Shown piece after piece: positions 55,128 to 63,623 of a stretch of 64,000 bases of DNA. The DNA is from Mucilaginibacter myungsuensis. GTDB taxonomy: Bacteria > Bacteroidota > Bacteroidia > Sphingobacteriales > Sphingobacteriaceae. The notes under the pieces were generated by a model that worked only from the letters and a program-made list of their open reading frames with translations, was not told the origin of the DNA and did no database searches. Position numbers and translations under genes: made by a program. Numbering within the stretch: the stretch's first letter is position 1; each line of letters begins with the position of its first letter. The DNA lies in the NCBI RefSeq assembly GCF_015222005.1, contig NZ_JADFFL010000003.1:62001-126000 (forward strand). The letters are read 5' to 3'.

Positions 55128-56012
55128 CTAATAATAACAATTAGCAGTCAAAAAAGTAAAGGATACCGAAAACCCGACGAACATATAGATATCGTTGCGG
55201 GTATTATCCCCACGCATGCTGCCGGGCACGCCAATGTAGCTGCCGGTACGCTCGCCCGAGCGATCTGACAAGGCCGACTCTAACGGCGATAGGCCAATAC
55301 GGTTACGGTAAACCGTGCTTACGTCGTCCAAATAGTCGGACTTTACGTAGCGATAGCCCAGATTGGCCATGATATTCCACGAACTGGAGAAGTTATATTT
55401 TAGACCCACACCGTAGGGGATCACCAGCGTGGATGCTTTGTAGGCGACACCTTCGGTGGTATAGTCGCGCAAGTTGTATTCAGCGCCTTGATAAGTTGTG
55501 GTCGGTTTAAAGTTGGCTATACCGGCACCAAAAAAGATGTAGGGCGAAAAATGGTTAAAAGCTGCGCCCGGGGTATATCTCATAAAGTTCACGTCCAGTT
55601 GCAAGGTCAGCTCATTTAAAGGCGTGCGGAAACTCAGGTTACGTTGGCGCGATTGCTCGTTGTTGGATAAACTATCCGCCCCACTGATCTCGGCCAGGGC
55701 AAAATTCAACTTGGCTGATAAATGTGGCGTGAAGTTACGCTGTACAAAAATGCCACCCGCTAAGCCGCTTGGTTTTAGCGGATGGGTCTGGTTCATTTCG
55801 CCAATGTACCCCGCCCCGCCTGCCGAAAAGCCTCCCTCCCAGGTTTGGGCGTTTACGCTTGAAGTGAAAATTAATAAGTAAAAAGTAAAAAGCAGGTAAC
55901 GACAAGCCGTCGACGACTTCGTTTTAGATACGACATTAATGAGTAGACCTTTTGCTCCCATGCACCTTTTACCTTTAACCTTTCGCCTCTGACCTTCTCC
56001 CTTTAACCTCAC
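55128..56012 (-). CDS. DUF6089-like outer-membrane beta-barrel protein
   Basis: The C-terminal 230 residues read as an outer-membrane barrel (QTWEGGFSAGGAGYIGEMNQ; FSVSFTFL at the end) resembling DUF6089. The N-terminus is uncertain: frame starts are GTG 56012 or ATG 55961. The sequence from 55870 to 56010 is AAAGGTTAAAGG-type repeat, and the likely signal peptide (LLFTFYLLIFTSSVNAQ) is coded by repeat-like tttttacttttt sequence. It follows nadK with stop and start almost touching, so it is one unit with nadK. Confidence 0.7.
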   Translation of the reverse strand: MRLKGEGQRRKVKGKRCMGAKGLLINVVSKTKSSTACRYLLFTFYLLIFTSSVNAQTWEGGFSAGGAGYIGEMNQTHPLKPSGLAGGIFVQRNFTPHLSAKLNFALAEISGADSLSNNEQSRQRNLSFRTPLNELTLQLDVNFMRYTPGAAFNHFSPYIFFGAGIANFKPTTTYQGAEYNLRDYTTEGVAYKASTLVIPYGVGLKYNFSSSWNIMANLGYRYVKSDYLDDVSTVYRNRIGLSPLESALSDRSGERTGSYIGVPGSMRGDNTRNDIYMFVGFSVSFTFLTANCYY

Positions 56013-56891
56013 TTAGTAATTGCGGACATCGATGCCCCACAATAGCTTGTTCCTTAACGTAGTTAAATAGCTTTCATTGTTCAGGCGCACCAAATTCAAC
56101 TCAAAATCTGCCTTGTAGATCTTAAACTCGATGGTATCGTTAATAACCGCCGTGCGCGAATCGCAGCTTACGAGATAGTTAGAACTGCGCAGTTCAACTT
56201 TAAAGGTCAGCACGCTATCGTCGGGCAGTACCACCGGCCGCACGTTCAGGTTATGTGGGGCGATAGGAGTAATGGAAAAACTATTGGCTTGCGGGAACAT
56301 GATCGGTCCGCCGCAACTTAATGAGTAAGCCGTTGATCCCGTCGGGGTAGATATGATGATACCATCGCCCCAGTATGAGTTCAAGATCTCGCCATTTAAA
56401 TAGGCATGGATGGTGATCATGGCCGCGTCGTCGCGCTTGTGGATGGTGATATCGTTAACAGCAAAATTATCGTCGCCAAATATCTTTCCGTCCGATTCTA
56501 TCCTGAGCAAGGCACGACTATCGAGCGTATACTGCTTGTTCACCACTGCATAAATAGCCGCGGCTATATCATTTTTATTTACACTGGCCAAAAAGCCCAA
56601 ACGACCAAAGTTGATACCGATGACCGGCACACCGCTATCGCGGATCAGCGTCACCATGTCCAGCAAAGTACCGTCGCCGCCAATGGTAACAAATAGGTCG
56701 ATAAAACCTTTAAGCGGGGTCGTTTCTTGTAGTACGTTATAATGAGCGGTTACTATCCGCCCTTCTAAATGGCCCTCTAACAGATGATGGACATAGATAT
56801 CCACCCCATGTTGTGACAGACTATCAAAAACCTGCTGTATGAACGGCAATGCCGAATCGTTGAACTGCCTGCCGTATATCGCTATCCTCAT
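56013..56891 (-). CDS. nadK: NAD kinase
   Basis: The enzyme makes NADP. The 292-residue protein has GGDGT (GGDGTLLDMV, D73), NDITIHKRDDAAMITIHAYLNGE and PTGSTAYSLSCGGPI. It stands 8 bases after the CBS gene stop, and before the DUF6089-like gene. Confidence 0.95.
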   Translation of the reverse strand: MRIAIYGRQFNDSALPFIQQVFDSLSQHGVDIYVHHLLEGHLEGRIVTAHYNVLQETTPLKGFIDLFVTIGGDGTLLDMVTLIRDSGVPVIGINFGRLGFLASVNKNDIAAAIYAVVNKQYTLDSRALLRIESDGKIFGDDNFAVNDITIHKRDDAAMITIHAYLNGEILNSYWGDGIIISTPTGSTAYSLSCGGPIMFPQANSFSITPIAPHNLNVRPVVLPDDSVLTFKVELRSSNYLVSCDSRTAVINDTIEFKIYKADFELNLVRLNNESYLTTLRNKLLWGIDVRNY

Positions 56892-56899
56892 CAGCGGTA

Positions 56900-57562
56900 T
56901 TAAATATTAAGGTAATTCATTAAAGAGTCGTAACGGTCGCGCGTACCGTCATCAGGATCAGTATGATTAAAGGTAGCCTTTACATCGTATCCGTAACGTA
57001 AGAACGTAGCCACAATGCTTGATATATCCAGCTTGTTCACCTTCAGCGTAACTTCTAAACGGGTGGAATCGGGGAAGCTGCGGATGTACGAACTCAACAC
57101 TTGCGCGTTATCCGATTCTACGATCTGGGCCATGTGCGCCAGCGAATTATCGCGGTTAGCTATCTCCAACACAATAATGCCGCCTGGATCGGTAGACGAA
57201 ACGAGCGTAGCGAAATACTCCGTCATGGTGTTCACGGATATCATCCCCAGATAGTCGCGCGTTGCATTCAGCACCGGCACCACGGTCAGCTGCTGCTCGT
57301 AAAACAAGCGCATCACATCATAAATATGCTGATGCTCTAACACATATGGATTGATGAGGGAGAGGCCCAAAGCGCCGATGTGCGTTTGGTCATCGGGTTC
57401 GCTGATCAGATCGGTATCTGCCAGTAGACCTAAAAATTGCTGCTCGTTCACTATCGGCAAATGGCGGACACGGAACTCTGCCATACGGTCCTGCGCTTTC
57501 CTGATGGTATCAGATGTGTGCAGGGGTAAAATAGAGTCGGTTACCAGGTCGATAGCAAGCAT
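56900..57562 (-). CDS. CBS-domain protein
   Basis: The 220-residue protein has two CBS repeats (about residues 1-55: PLHTSDTIRKAQDRMAEFRVRHLPIV; and 75-125: VLEHQHIYDVMRLFYEQQLTVVPVL), then a C-terminal ACT-like domain. CBS pairs bind adenine nucleotides and regulate partners. Its tight link to nadK suggests a role with nucleotide metabolism, but that is inference. Confidence 0.82.
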   Translation of the reverse strand: MLAIDLVTDSILPLHTSDTIRKAQDRMAEFRVRHLPIVNEQQFLGLLADTDLISEPDDQTHIGALGLSLINPYVLEHQHIYDVMRLFYEQQLTVVPVLNATRDYLGMISVNTMTEYFATLVSSTDPGGIIVLEIANRDNSLAHMAQIVESDNAQVLSSYIRSFPDSTRLEVTLKVNKLDISSIVATFLRYGYDVKATFNHTDPDDGTRDRYDSLMNYLNI

Positions 57563-57566
57563 ATCG

Positions 57567-58328
57567 TTATTTTTTAAGTTTCTCTAAAAAAGGTCTCAAC
57601 AGCGCGTTGAATTCTTTAGGGCGTTCCATCATGGCAGCGTGCCCACATTTATCTATCCAGTGCAACTCCGAATTAGGGATCAGCTGGTTAAATTCTACCG
57701 CAACATCCGGCGGCGTGATCTTATCATCCCTACCCCATATTAACGCGGTAGGTACGGTTATCTTGTGCACATCTTTAGACATGTTATGCCTAATGGCCGA
57801 CTTAGCCATAGCTAAGATCCGGATCACCTTATTACGATCATTTATAGTAGCATATACGTCGTCAACCAGATCTTTAGTTGCCACTTCTGGATCATAAAAA
57901 GTGAAAGCTACTTTCTCCTTCACAAAGTCATAGCTCTCCCGCCTTGGGAAAGATCCGCCGAAAGCGTTCTCATACAGGCCCGAACTACCGGTCAATACCA
58001 GCGCTTTCACATATTCCTGATGGGATAAAGTATAGATCAAGCCTACGTGCCCACCCAGCGAATTACCCAATAGGATCACATCCTGAAGCTCGAGCTTCTT
58101 TACAAACTTGTGTACAAATTTCGACAGCGTTTTAACGCCTGTAGTTAGCAGCGGCAGATCATAAATAGGCAGCATTGGGATGATGACCCGGTATTCGCCT
58201 TTAAATTCATTGACCACGTCCTGCCAGTTACTTAATGCTCCCATTAAACCGTGCAGCAACAATAGCACCTCGCCTTCGCCTTCGTCAACGTAACTAAAAC
58301 CGTGTTTCTCTTTAAGTACGAGATCCAT
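57567..58328 (-). CDS. Alpha/beta hydrolase
   Basis: The 253-residue protein has LLHGLMGALSNW, GNSLGGHVGLI, GRDDKITPP and CGHAAMMERP, giving the Ser-Asp-His triad. It stands 4 bases upstream of the CBS gene and is probably in the same transcript. Substrate unknown. Confidence 0.85.
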   Translation of the reverse strand: MDLVLKEKHGFSYVDEGEGEVLLLLHGLMGALSNWQDVVNEFKGEYRVIIPMLPIYDLPLLTTGVKTLSKFVHKFVKKLELQDVILLGNSLGGHVGLIYTLSHQEYVKALVLTGSSGLYENAFGGSFPRRESYDFVKEKVAFTFYDPEVATKDLVDDVYATINDRNKVIRILAMAKSAIRHNMSKDVHKITVPTALIWGRDDKITPPDVAVEFNQLIPNSELHWIDKCGHAAMMERPKEFNALLRPFLEKLKK

Positions 58329-58444
58329 TTTCTTTCTTTAAATCTAACCGCAAACCCAATTCTATTTGGGATCTTGGTTCAAAAACAAACTATTTGCCTA
58401 TAAAAATAGGTTATTGCCAGTTAGTAACAAGTAATTAAGCAAAT

Positions 58445-58894
58445 TTATGCCAACAATTGTTTCACCACTTCTGATATTGTTCTGCCGTCGGCTTTACCGG
58501 CCAATTCCTTGTTAGCAGCGCCCATTACCTTACCCATATCTTTTACAGATGTAGCGCCAACACGGGCGATCAGGTTTGTCAGGAAAGCCTCTACTTCGGC
58601 CCGCTCCATTTGCTTTGGCAAGTAGGCCGATATCACCTCGATCTCTTCAGCTTCTACCTGATAAAGGTCCTCGCGGTTCTGGCTTTTGTAGATCTCGGCC
58701 GATTCGTTACGTTGCTTGATCAATCGTTGCAAAACCTTGATCTCGGTCTCGTCGCTGATCTCTTCACTCGCGCCCTTTTCGGTCTTAGCCAACAGCAAAG
58801 CCGATTTAATGGCACGCAGTCCGCGCAGTTTAACATCATTTTTGGCCAGCATGGCCTGCTTGATATCCTGATCTATAGTTGTTATTAGTGACAT
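58445..58894 (-). CDS. GatB/YqeY domain protein
   Basis: The 149-residue protein is a YqeY-type tRNA-amidotransferase-related domain (MLAKNDVKLRGLRAIKSALLLA; VGATSVKDMGKVMGAANKELAGKADGR). Role is unclear, perhaps RNA binding. It is followed by a 117-base gap to the next operon. Confidence 0.9.
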   Translation of the reverse strand: MSLITTIDQDIKQAMLAKNDVKLRGLRAIKSALLLAKTEKGASEEISDETEIKVLQRLIKQRNESAEIYKSQNREDLYQVEAEEIEVISAYLPKQMERAEVEAFLTNLIARVGATSVKDMGKVMGAANKELAGKADGRTISEVVKQLLA

Positions 58895-58905
58895 GTCTCT
58901 TTTTT

Positions 58906-59028
58906 AATGAGTGATGGATGGAATGAGTGATTGAGTAAATGAATTTAATTTTGAATGAGTGACGGAGTGGATGAGCGAATATTTATAAAACGAGATCCAA
59001 CATTCAATCATTCACTCCATCACTCATT
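58906..59028. repeat. GAGTGAT palindrome before the SDR gene
   Basis: The 12-base arms aatgagtgatgg (58906-58917) and ccatcactcatt (59017-59028) are exact complements, with further GAGTGA words within. It abuts the stop codon (59027-59029) of the SDR gene, so it may form the 3' end of that mRNA. Confidence 0.65.
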
Positions 59029-59788
59029 AGCTCCTCCTAAATATATTACTCCCTCCCGACTGCGCGGTGGGCATTACAATCAATTCGTTAATATTTACGT
59101 GCGCCGGGCGCGATGCCGCGAACCAGATGGTCTCGGCTACGTCGTCGGCTACCAATGGTTCAAAACCTTCGTACACTTTTTTGGCGCGGGCTTTATCGCC
59201 TTTAAAACGCACTTCAGAGAATTCGGTCTCTACCGCGCCCGGATGTACGGCCGTTACTTTTATACCGTGCGACAGCAAATCGATACGCATGGCTTTGTTC
59301 AGCGCATCGACGGCATGTTTGGTGGCGCAATATACGTTACCGTTGGCATAAACCTCTTTCCCGGCTATGGAGCCTATATTGATGATGTGACCGAAACCAT
59401 TCGTTATCATCCAGTTAGATACTACCTTGCTAACATACAAGAGGCCCTTCACATTGGTGTCTATCATGCGATCCCAATCGTCGTAGCTGCCGTCCTGTAT
59501 CGGGTCAAGGCCCTGACTAAGGCCTGCGTTGTTCACCAATACATTTACTTTTTTGCAATCATCGGGCAATGCTTCCAGTTGTTTAACTAACTCGTCGCGG
59601 TCGCGTACATCAAATTGCAGAACGATTACAGCTACGTTGTATTCCTCTTTCAAGTGCGCGGCCAAAGCCTCCAAACGCTCTATGCGCCTGCCGGTGAGGA
59701 TAAGATCGTAACGTTCGCGTGCGAATACCTTAGCGCAAGCTTCGCCGATGCCCGAAGTAGCACCAGTTATCAATGCAATTTTTGCCAT
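59027..59788 (-). CDS. Short-chain dehydrogenase (YdfG-like)
   Basis: The 253-residue SDR has the GATSGIGEACA cofactor loop, NNAGLSQG, and Y-x3-K (YCATKHAVDAL). It resembles YdfG/serine-type 3-hydroxy acid dehydrogenases. The substrate is unknown. It is monocistronic by orientation. Confidence 0.9.
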   Translation of the reverse strand: MAKIALITGATSGIGEACAKVFARERYDLILTGRRIERLEALAAHLKEEYNVAVIVLQFDVRDRDELVKQLEALPDDCKKVNVLVNNAGLSQGLDPIQDGSYDDWDRMIDTNVKGLLYVSKVVSNWMITNGFGHIINIGSIAGKEVYANGNVYCATKHAVDALNKAMRIDLLSHGIKVTAVHPGAVETEFSEVRFKGDKARAKKVYEGFEPLVADDVAETIWFAASRPAHVNINELIVMPTAQSGGSNIFRRS

Positions 59789-59911
59789 AAATGTAGATGA
59801 AAACCGAGCAGCGAAATTAGGCTTTTTTAAATTGAGATGTAAATAATAGTACGAACATCGGTCAATTTAACAATTAGGTAACATAGGATGGCACCAGGAG
59901 GACTAAATAAG

Positions 59912-60091
59912 CTAATAACGACGCGCACGCATTCTTTTAACCCGGTCCGCCAAATTTCTACGATAGTCTTCTACCGTAAGATCATCCAACGTCTTTTTAT
60001 CTTCGTATTTGATGATCACATTGTTTTCCGTAAGATATTTAATAACATCGTCGGCAATAGCATCAGGTATGTCTATCGTTAACTTGACCAT
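59912..60091 (-). CDS. Small protein, 59 aa
   Basis: An intact 59-codon frame ending in TAG was read by eye. It begins MVKLTIDIPDAIADDVIKYL, a strand-helix start as in small antitoxin-type DNA-binding proteins, and ends in a basic helix (RNLADRVKRMRARRY). It starts 7 bases after the PorT-like gene stop, so it is probably the last gene of the ubiE-porT run. No toxin partner is adjacent. Too short for many gene callers. Confidence 0.65.
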   Translation of the reverse strand: MVKLTIDIPDAIADDVIKYLTENNVIIKYEDKKTLDDLTVEDYRRNLADRVKRMRARRY

Positions 60092-60098
60092 CCGTTAC

Positions 60099-60869
60099 CT
60101 ACTCAAAATACAAACTGAACATGAAGGTATTCAAGAACATCCTGTCGATAGGTCTTGAGTACGGCGTGTTATCCGCTACAAGCACATTTTTAAAGGAGTT
60201 GGATATCTTGAATTCGGGCGAGAGTTTGAAGAACTCGAAATAAAAGTCGAAACCCAGCCCCGCCTCGTAAGATGCAAAGCCGCGGGAGTTTTTAATGAGC
60301 TTATCTATCGGTGAGGATTTGGAATCATCCTTCGGCTTGCCGATCAGCATCGAATATTTTACGCCACCCAGCATGTATGCCCTAAAGTTGCCCATACGGT
60401 CGGATTTGATCTTGAGCGACAGCGGTATGTCCATCATGGTGGTCTGTATCTGTTGTTGCAGGATGGTGGAACCGTTAAGGTTACCTAACAGCGGGTTGCC
60501 GCTTGCGCTTTTGTATTCGTAATCGATCAAGCGGTCTATAAATACCAGGGTTGGGGTTATGCGGCCTTCTAAATGTTCGTTAAGGCGATAACGGCCAATA
60601 AAACCGACACCAAATCCATTAGAGCGCGGCGAACGGATACCGTTGAGCGAGTCGGTCAGCAGATCGCCCGTTTGGGGGTCGTAGAAAGGCGCACGCCAAT
60701 CGGGCTTTTTATCGATCTTTAAACTGGTGTTGAGGTATTGAAAGGTGAAGCCGGCACTCCAGTCGCGCTGATCCGCTCCCTGCGCCCATAATTGCACCAC
60801 ACCTTGAGCAAACAAGGTTTTGCCCGTTAGTAGCAATACAAATGCAAGCAGGTAGCGGTATTTGATCAT
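60099..60869 (-). CDS. PorT-like outer-membrane protein
   Basis: The 256-residue protein has a signal peptide (LLAFVLLLTGKTLFA) and beta-barrel sequence of the PorT family (GVGFIGRYRLNEHLEGRITP; MLGGVKYSMLIG; LNTFMFSLYFE). PorT is a type IX secretion component in Bacteroidota, and its neighbour ubiE is the usual context. Its ATG overlaps the ubiE stop by 4 bases. Confidence 0.82.
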   Translation of the reverse strand: MIKYRYLLAFVLLLTGKTLFAQGVVQLWAQGADQRDWSAGFTFQYLNTSLKIDKKPDWRAPFYDPQTGDLLTDSLNGIRSPRSNGFGVGFIGRYRLNEHLEGRITPTLVFIDRLIDYEYKSASGNPLLGNLNGSTILQQQIQTTMMDIPLSLKIKSDRMGNFRAYMLGGVKYSMLIGKPKDDSKSSPIDKLIKNSRGFASYEAGLGFDFYFEFFKLSPEFKISNSFKNVLVADNTPYSRPIDRMFLNTFMFSLYFE

Positions 60870-61597
60870 TTAACGCCTGTGTAAATAGAACAGATACCAA
60901 ACGCCAAAGGCCTGTTTTTGGTATGCTTAAAGCCAACTTTATCCATCAGGGCCACAAAATCTTTTCCATCGGGGAAAGCGGCTACCGACTCAGGCAGGTA
61001 ACTGTAAGCCCGCGAATCTTTAGAGAACAGCTTGCCTATACCCGGCGTAATGTAATTAAAATAAAAGCTATACATCTGCTTCACCGGGAATACCTTTGGC
61101 TTACTGAACTCCAATATCACCGCTTTGCCGCCGGGTTTGATCACCCGCAACATATCGGCCAGGCCTTTTTCCAAGTTCTCGAAGTTACGTACACCATAAG
61201 CAACCGTCAGCGCATCAAATTGGCTATCATCAAAAGGCAAACCTTCCGAGTCGCCCAATTTTACTTCGAACTTATCCGACAATCCGCGCTTAGCGATCTT
61301 TTGCTTCGCGACATCAAGCATACCTTGCGATATATCTACACCAACGATCTTCTCTGGTTTCAGGATAGATAAGGCCTCAAAGGCGAAGTCGCCCGTACCG
61401 GTGGCTACGTCCAAAATAGTAGCGGGCTTATCCTTCTTCAGTTCGTTAATGGCCAGCTTGCGCCAGATCACATCGATCCCTAAAGACATAAAGTGGTTCA
61501 GAAAATCATAAGTTTTGGCAATGTTGTTAAACATATCCGCCACTTGTTCTTTCTTGGTAGTATCGGTATCCTGATAGGGAGTTACAGTTTTGCTCAT
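60866..61597 (-). CDS. ubiE: Demethylmenaquinone/ubiquinone methyltransferase
   Basis: The 243-residue enzyme methylates demethylmenaquinone. The SAM motif DVATGTGDFAFEAL and the family sequence ITPGIGKLFSKDSRAYSYLPESV are present. ATG 61597 (MSKTVTPYQ) is preferred to a longer frame to 61669, whose extra residues are repeat-coded. The gene may be named menG in Bacteroidota. Confidence 0.95.
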   Translation of the reverse strand: MSKTVTPYQDTDTTKKEQVADMFNNIAKTYDFLNHFMSLGIDVIWRKLAINELKKDKPATILDVATGTGDFAFEALSILKPEKIVGVDISQGMLDVAKQKIAKRGLSDKFEVKLGDSEGLPFDDSQFDALTVAYGVRNFENLEKGLADMLRVIKPGGKAVILEFSKPKVFPVKQMYSFYFNYITPGIGKLFSKDSRAYSYLPESVAAFPDGKDFVALMDKVGFKHTKNRPLAFGICSIYTGVK

Positions 61598-61616
61598 ATA
61601 ATGACTGCAAAGATAG

Positions 61617-61748
61617 TTTAGAAAAGGCGAAAGGTGAAAGGTTAAAGGCGAAAGGCTTTCACTCCACACTTTTGACTCTTTAGAAAAGGTTAAAGGCTAA
61701 AAATCTTCACCCCACACCTTTTACCTTTAACCTTTTGCCTTTAACCTC
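61617..61748. repeat. AAAGGTTAAAGG homopurine repeat
   Basis: Arrays of aaaggtgaaaggttaaaggc are inverted by caccttttacctttaacctt. The element overlaps the scoA 3' end, supplying its last codons (LKAKG and TAA), and precedes ubiE. The same family occurs at about 55870-56010. Confidence 0.75.
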
Positions 61749-62437
61749 GAACGCACCGTCCGCTGCTCTATCCTTTTCTCATAATCGCTACCCTGAAATA
61801 TCCGGTGCACATAAATACCCGGTGTATGGATATGGTCGGGATCCAGTTCGCCTGCTTCTACTAATTCTTCTACCTCGGCAATGGTCACTTTGCCGGCCAT
61901 GGCCATTACGGGGTTAAAATTGCGGGCGGTAGAACGGTAAATAAGGTTGCCCGCCGTATCGCCTTTCCATGCTTTAACAATGGCGAAATCGGCATCGAAG
62001 GCCATTTCCATCAGGTAATCTTTACCGTTAAAGTTGCGTACTTCTTTGCCTTCGGCTATTTCGGTACCTATGCCGGCCGGGGTGAATATGGCAGGCATAC
62101 CGTAACCTGCGGCCATGCAGCGTGTGGCTAAGGTACCTTGCGGGATCAGCTCCACTTCCAATTCGCCGCTTAATAGTTGGCGCTCAAACTCGGCGTTTTC
62201 GCCCACGTAGCTGGCAATCATCTTTTTCACCTGGCGTTGTTTCAGCATTAGGCCGATGCCAAAGTCATCTACCCCGGCATTGTTGGATATGCAGGTAAGG
62301 TCGGTCACTTTCTTTTTTACCAGCGCGGTAATGCAATTTTCGGGCAGGCCGCAAAGGCCGAAGCCGCCCAGCATCAGGGTGGCGCCGTCGGTAATATCGT
62401 GGATGGCCTCGTCGGCGTTGTTAACTACTTTGTTCAT
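61727..62437 (-). CDS. scoA: 3-Oxoacid CoA-transferase subunit A
   Basis: The 236-residue protein has the subunit A signature [13 protein letters not shown] and [11 protein letters not shown]. It should transfer CoA from succinyl-CoA to acetoacetate together with subunit B, linking to the acetoacetate from tyrosine breakdown. ATG 62437 is preferred to a longer frame to 62536. No scoB is adjacent. The C-terminal codons come from repeat DNA. Confidence 0.92.
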   Translation of the reverse strand: MNKVVNNADEAIHDITDGATLMLGGFGLCGLPENCITALVKKKVTDLTCISNNAGVDDFGIGLMLKQRQVKKMIASYVGENAEFERQLLSGELEVELIPQGTLATRCMAAGYGMPAIFTPAGIGTEIAEGKEVRNFNGKDYLMEMAFDADFAIVKAWKGDTAGNLIYRSTARNFNPVMAMAGKVTIAEVEELVEAGELDPDHIHTPGIYVHRIFQGSDYEKRIEQRTVRSRLKAKG

Positions 62438-62525
62438 TGGTCGGTTATTAGTGATCGGTGAATGGTGATCAGTTCCGAATTTTATAATTGGTATATCAAA
62501 GTTAACAGGTTTGTGGTGATCTTGA

Positions 62526-62556
62526 TTTGGGTTCACGTTTATATTTTCTACTTTCG
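62526..62556 (+). promoter_or_regulatory. Putative promoter of the MBL gene
   Basis: TTTG (62526-62529), a spacing of 19 and TACTTTCG (62549-62556, one base off the TAnnTTTG box) match the Bacteroidota -33/-7 consensus. The ATG follows at 62600. Confidence 0.5.
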
Positions 62557-62599
62557 ATGCGCTACCATGGTCTATTGACCATCAACCATGAACTAAAAA

Positions 62600-63439
62600 A
62601 TGAAACTCCACACCATCGATACCGGTTTTTTTAAATTAGATGGCGGCGCCATGTTCGGCGTGGTGCCTAAGGCTATTTGGCAAAAGACCAATCCGGCTGA
62701 TAGCAATAACCTGTGCACCTGGGCCATGCGCTGCCTGCTTATCGAGGATGGAGACCGACTCATCCTAATAGATACCGGCATAGGCAATAAACAAAGCGAA
62801 AAATTCTACAGCCACTATTATCTGCATGGTGATGCTACGTTGGATAGCTCTCTTAAAAACTTAGGCTTTCATCGCGATGATATTACAGATGTATTCCTCA
62901 CCCACTTACATTTCGACCATGTAGGCGGCGCGGTCGAGCGTATCGGCGAGACCCTTGCCCCTGCTTTTAAAAACGCCACTTATTGGAGCAACCCGCAACA
63001 CTGGGACTGGGCCGTGTACCCTAACGAGCGCGAGAAGGCTTCGTTCCTGACCGAGAATATTATGCCGATACAGGAGAGCGGTCAACTAAAGTTCGTCGAC
63101 GTGCAGGATGGTGTACAATTCACCAACGAGATTAAGATACGCTTTGCATTCGGCCATACGGATGCGATGATGTTGCCGCAGATCAGTTACAAAGGCAGGC
63201 AGATATTGTACATGGCCGACCTGCTGCCCTCCGTCGGGCATTTGCCTATACCGTATGTAATGGCTTATGATATGTTCCCGCTTAAGACGATGGAGGAACG
63301 CAAGAATTATTGGGCAGAAGCCCTGGCCGGCGACTATATCCTTTATCTGGAACATGACCCGATCAACGAATGCTGCACTTTGCAAATGACCGAGAAGGGT
63401 ATCAGGGTGAAAGAGACGTTTAGGTTGTGTGAGTTGTAA
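62600..63439 (+). CDS. Metallo-beta-lactamase fold hydrolase
   Basis: The 279-residue protein has the zinc motif THLHFDHVGG (HxHxDH), a later His in AFGHTDAMM and a final His in YLEHDP. MBL-fold hydrolases of this length act on many substrates, including acyl-homoserine lactones and thioesters. It is monocistronic. Confidence 0.92.
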   Translation: MKLHTIDTGFFKLDGGAMFGVVPKAIWQKTNPADSNNLCTWAMRCLLIEDGDRLILIDTGIGNKQSEKFYSHYYLHGDATLDSSLKNLGFHRDDITDVFLTHLHFDHVGGAVERIGETLAPAFKNATYWSNPQHWDWAVYPNEREKASFLTENIMPIQESGQLKFVDVQDGVQFTNEIKIRFAFGHTDAMMLPQISYKGRQILYMADLLPSVGHLPIPYVMAYDMFPLKTMEERKNYWAEALAGDYILYLEHDPINECCTLQMTEKGIRVKETFRLCEL

Positions 63440-63464
63440 ATATCGGGCTGCTCACCCTGCACCG

Positions 63465-63590
63465 TGAGGTGCAAAAGCTTTGTAGGATATACCGACCGTT
63501 TCGCCGTGCTCCGTAGGTGCACAACCTGAGTTCAGCACCTACGGAGCTGTGTATTGGTTTATATGATAGCTACAAAGCTTGAACCTCGCT
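63465..63590. repeat. GTAGGTGC palindromic element, second copy
   Basis: The 13-base arms gctccgtaggtgc (63508-63520) and its complement (63535-63547) stand inside an outer agctttgtag / ctacaaagct pair. It shares the CTCCGTAGGTGC word with the unit at 31161-31322. Confidence 0.75.
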
Positions 63591-63623
63591 GAGGTTCTAG
63601 CATCAACTAAACTTCAGAACCCC

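Noticed and set aside
58955..59590. 211-codon plus-strand frame opposite the SDR gene
   Set aside because: Shadow of the SDR gene with repeat-coded N-terminus.
59912..60091. Toxin-antitoxin pair
   Set aside because: The 59-residue protein has an antitoxin-like start but no toxin gene is adjacent.
61598..61669. Longer N-terminus of ubiE
   Set aside because: The extra residues are encoded by repeat DNA and absent from the family.
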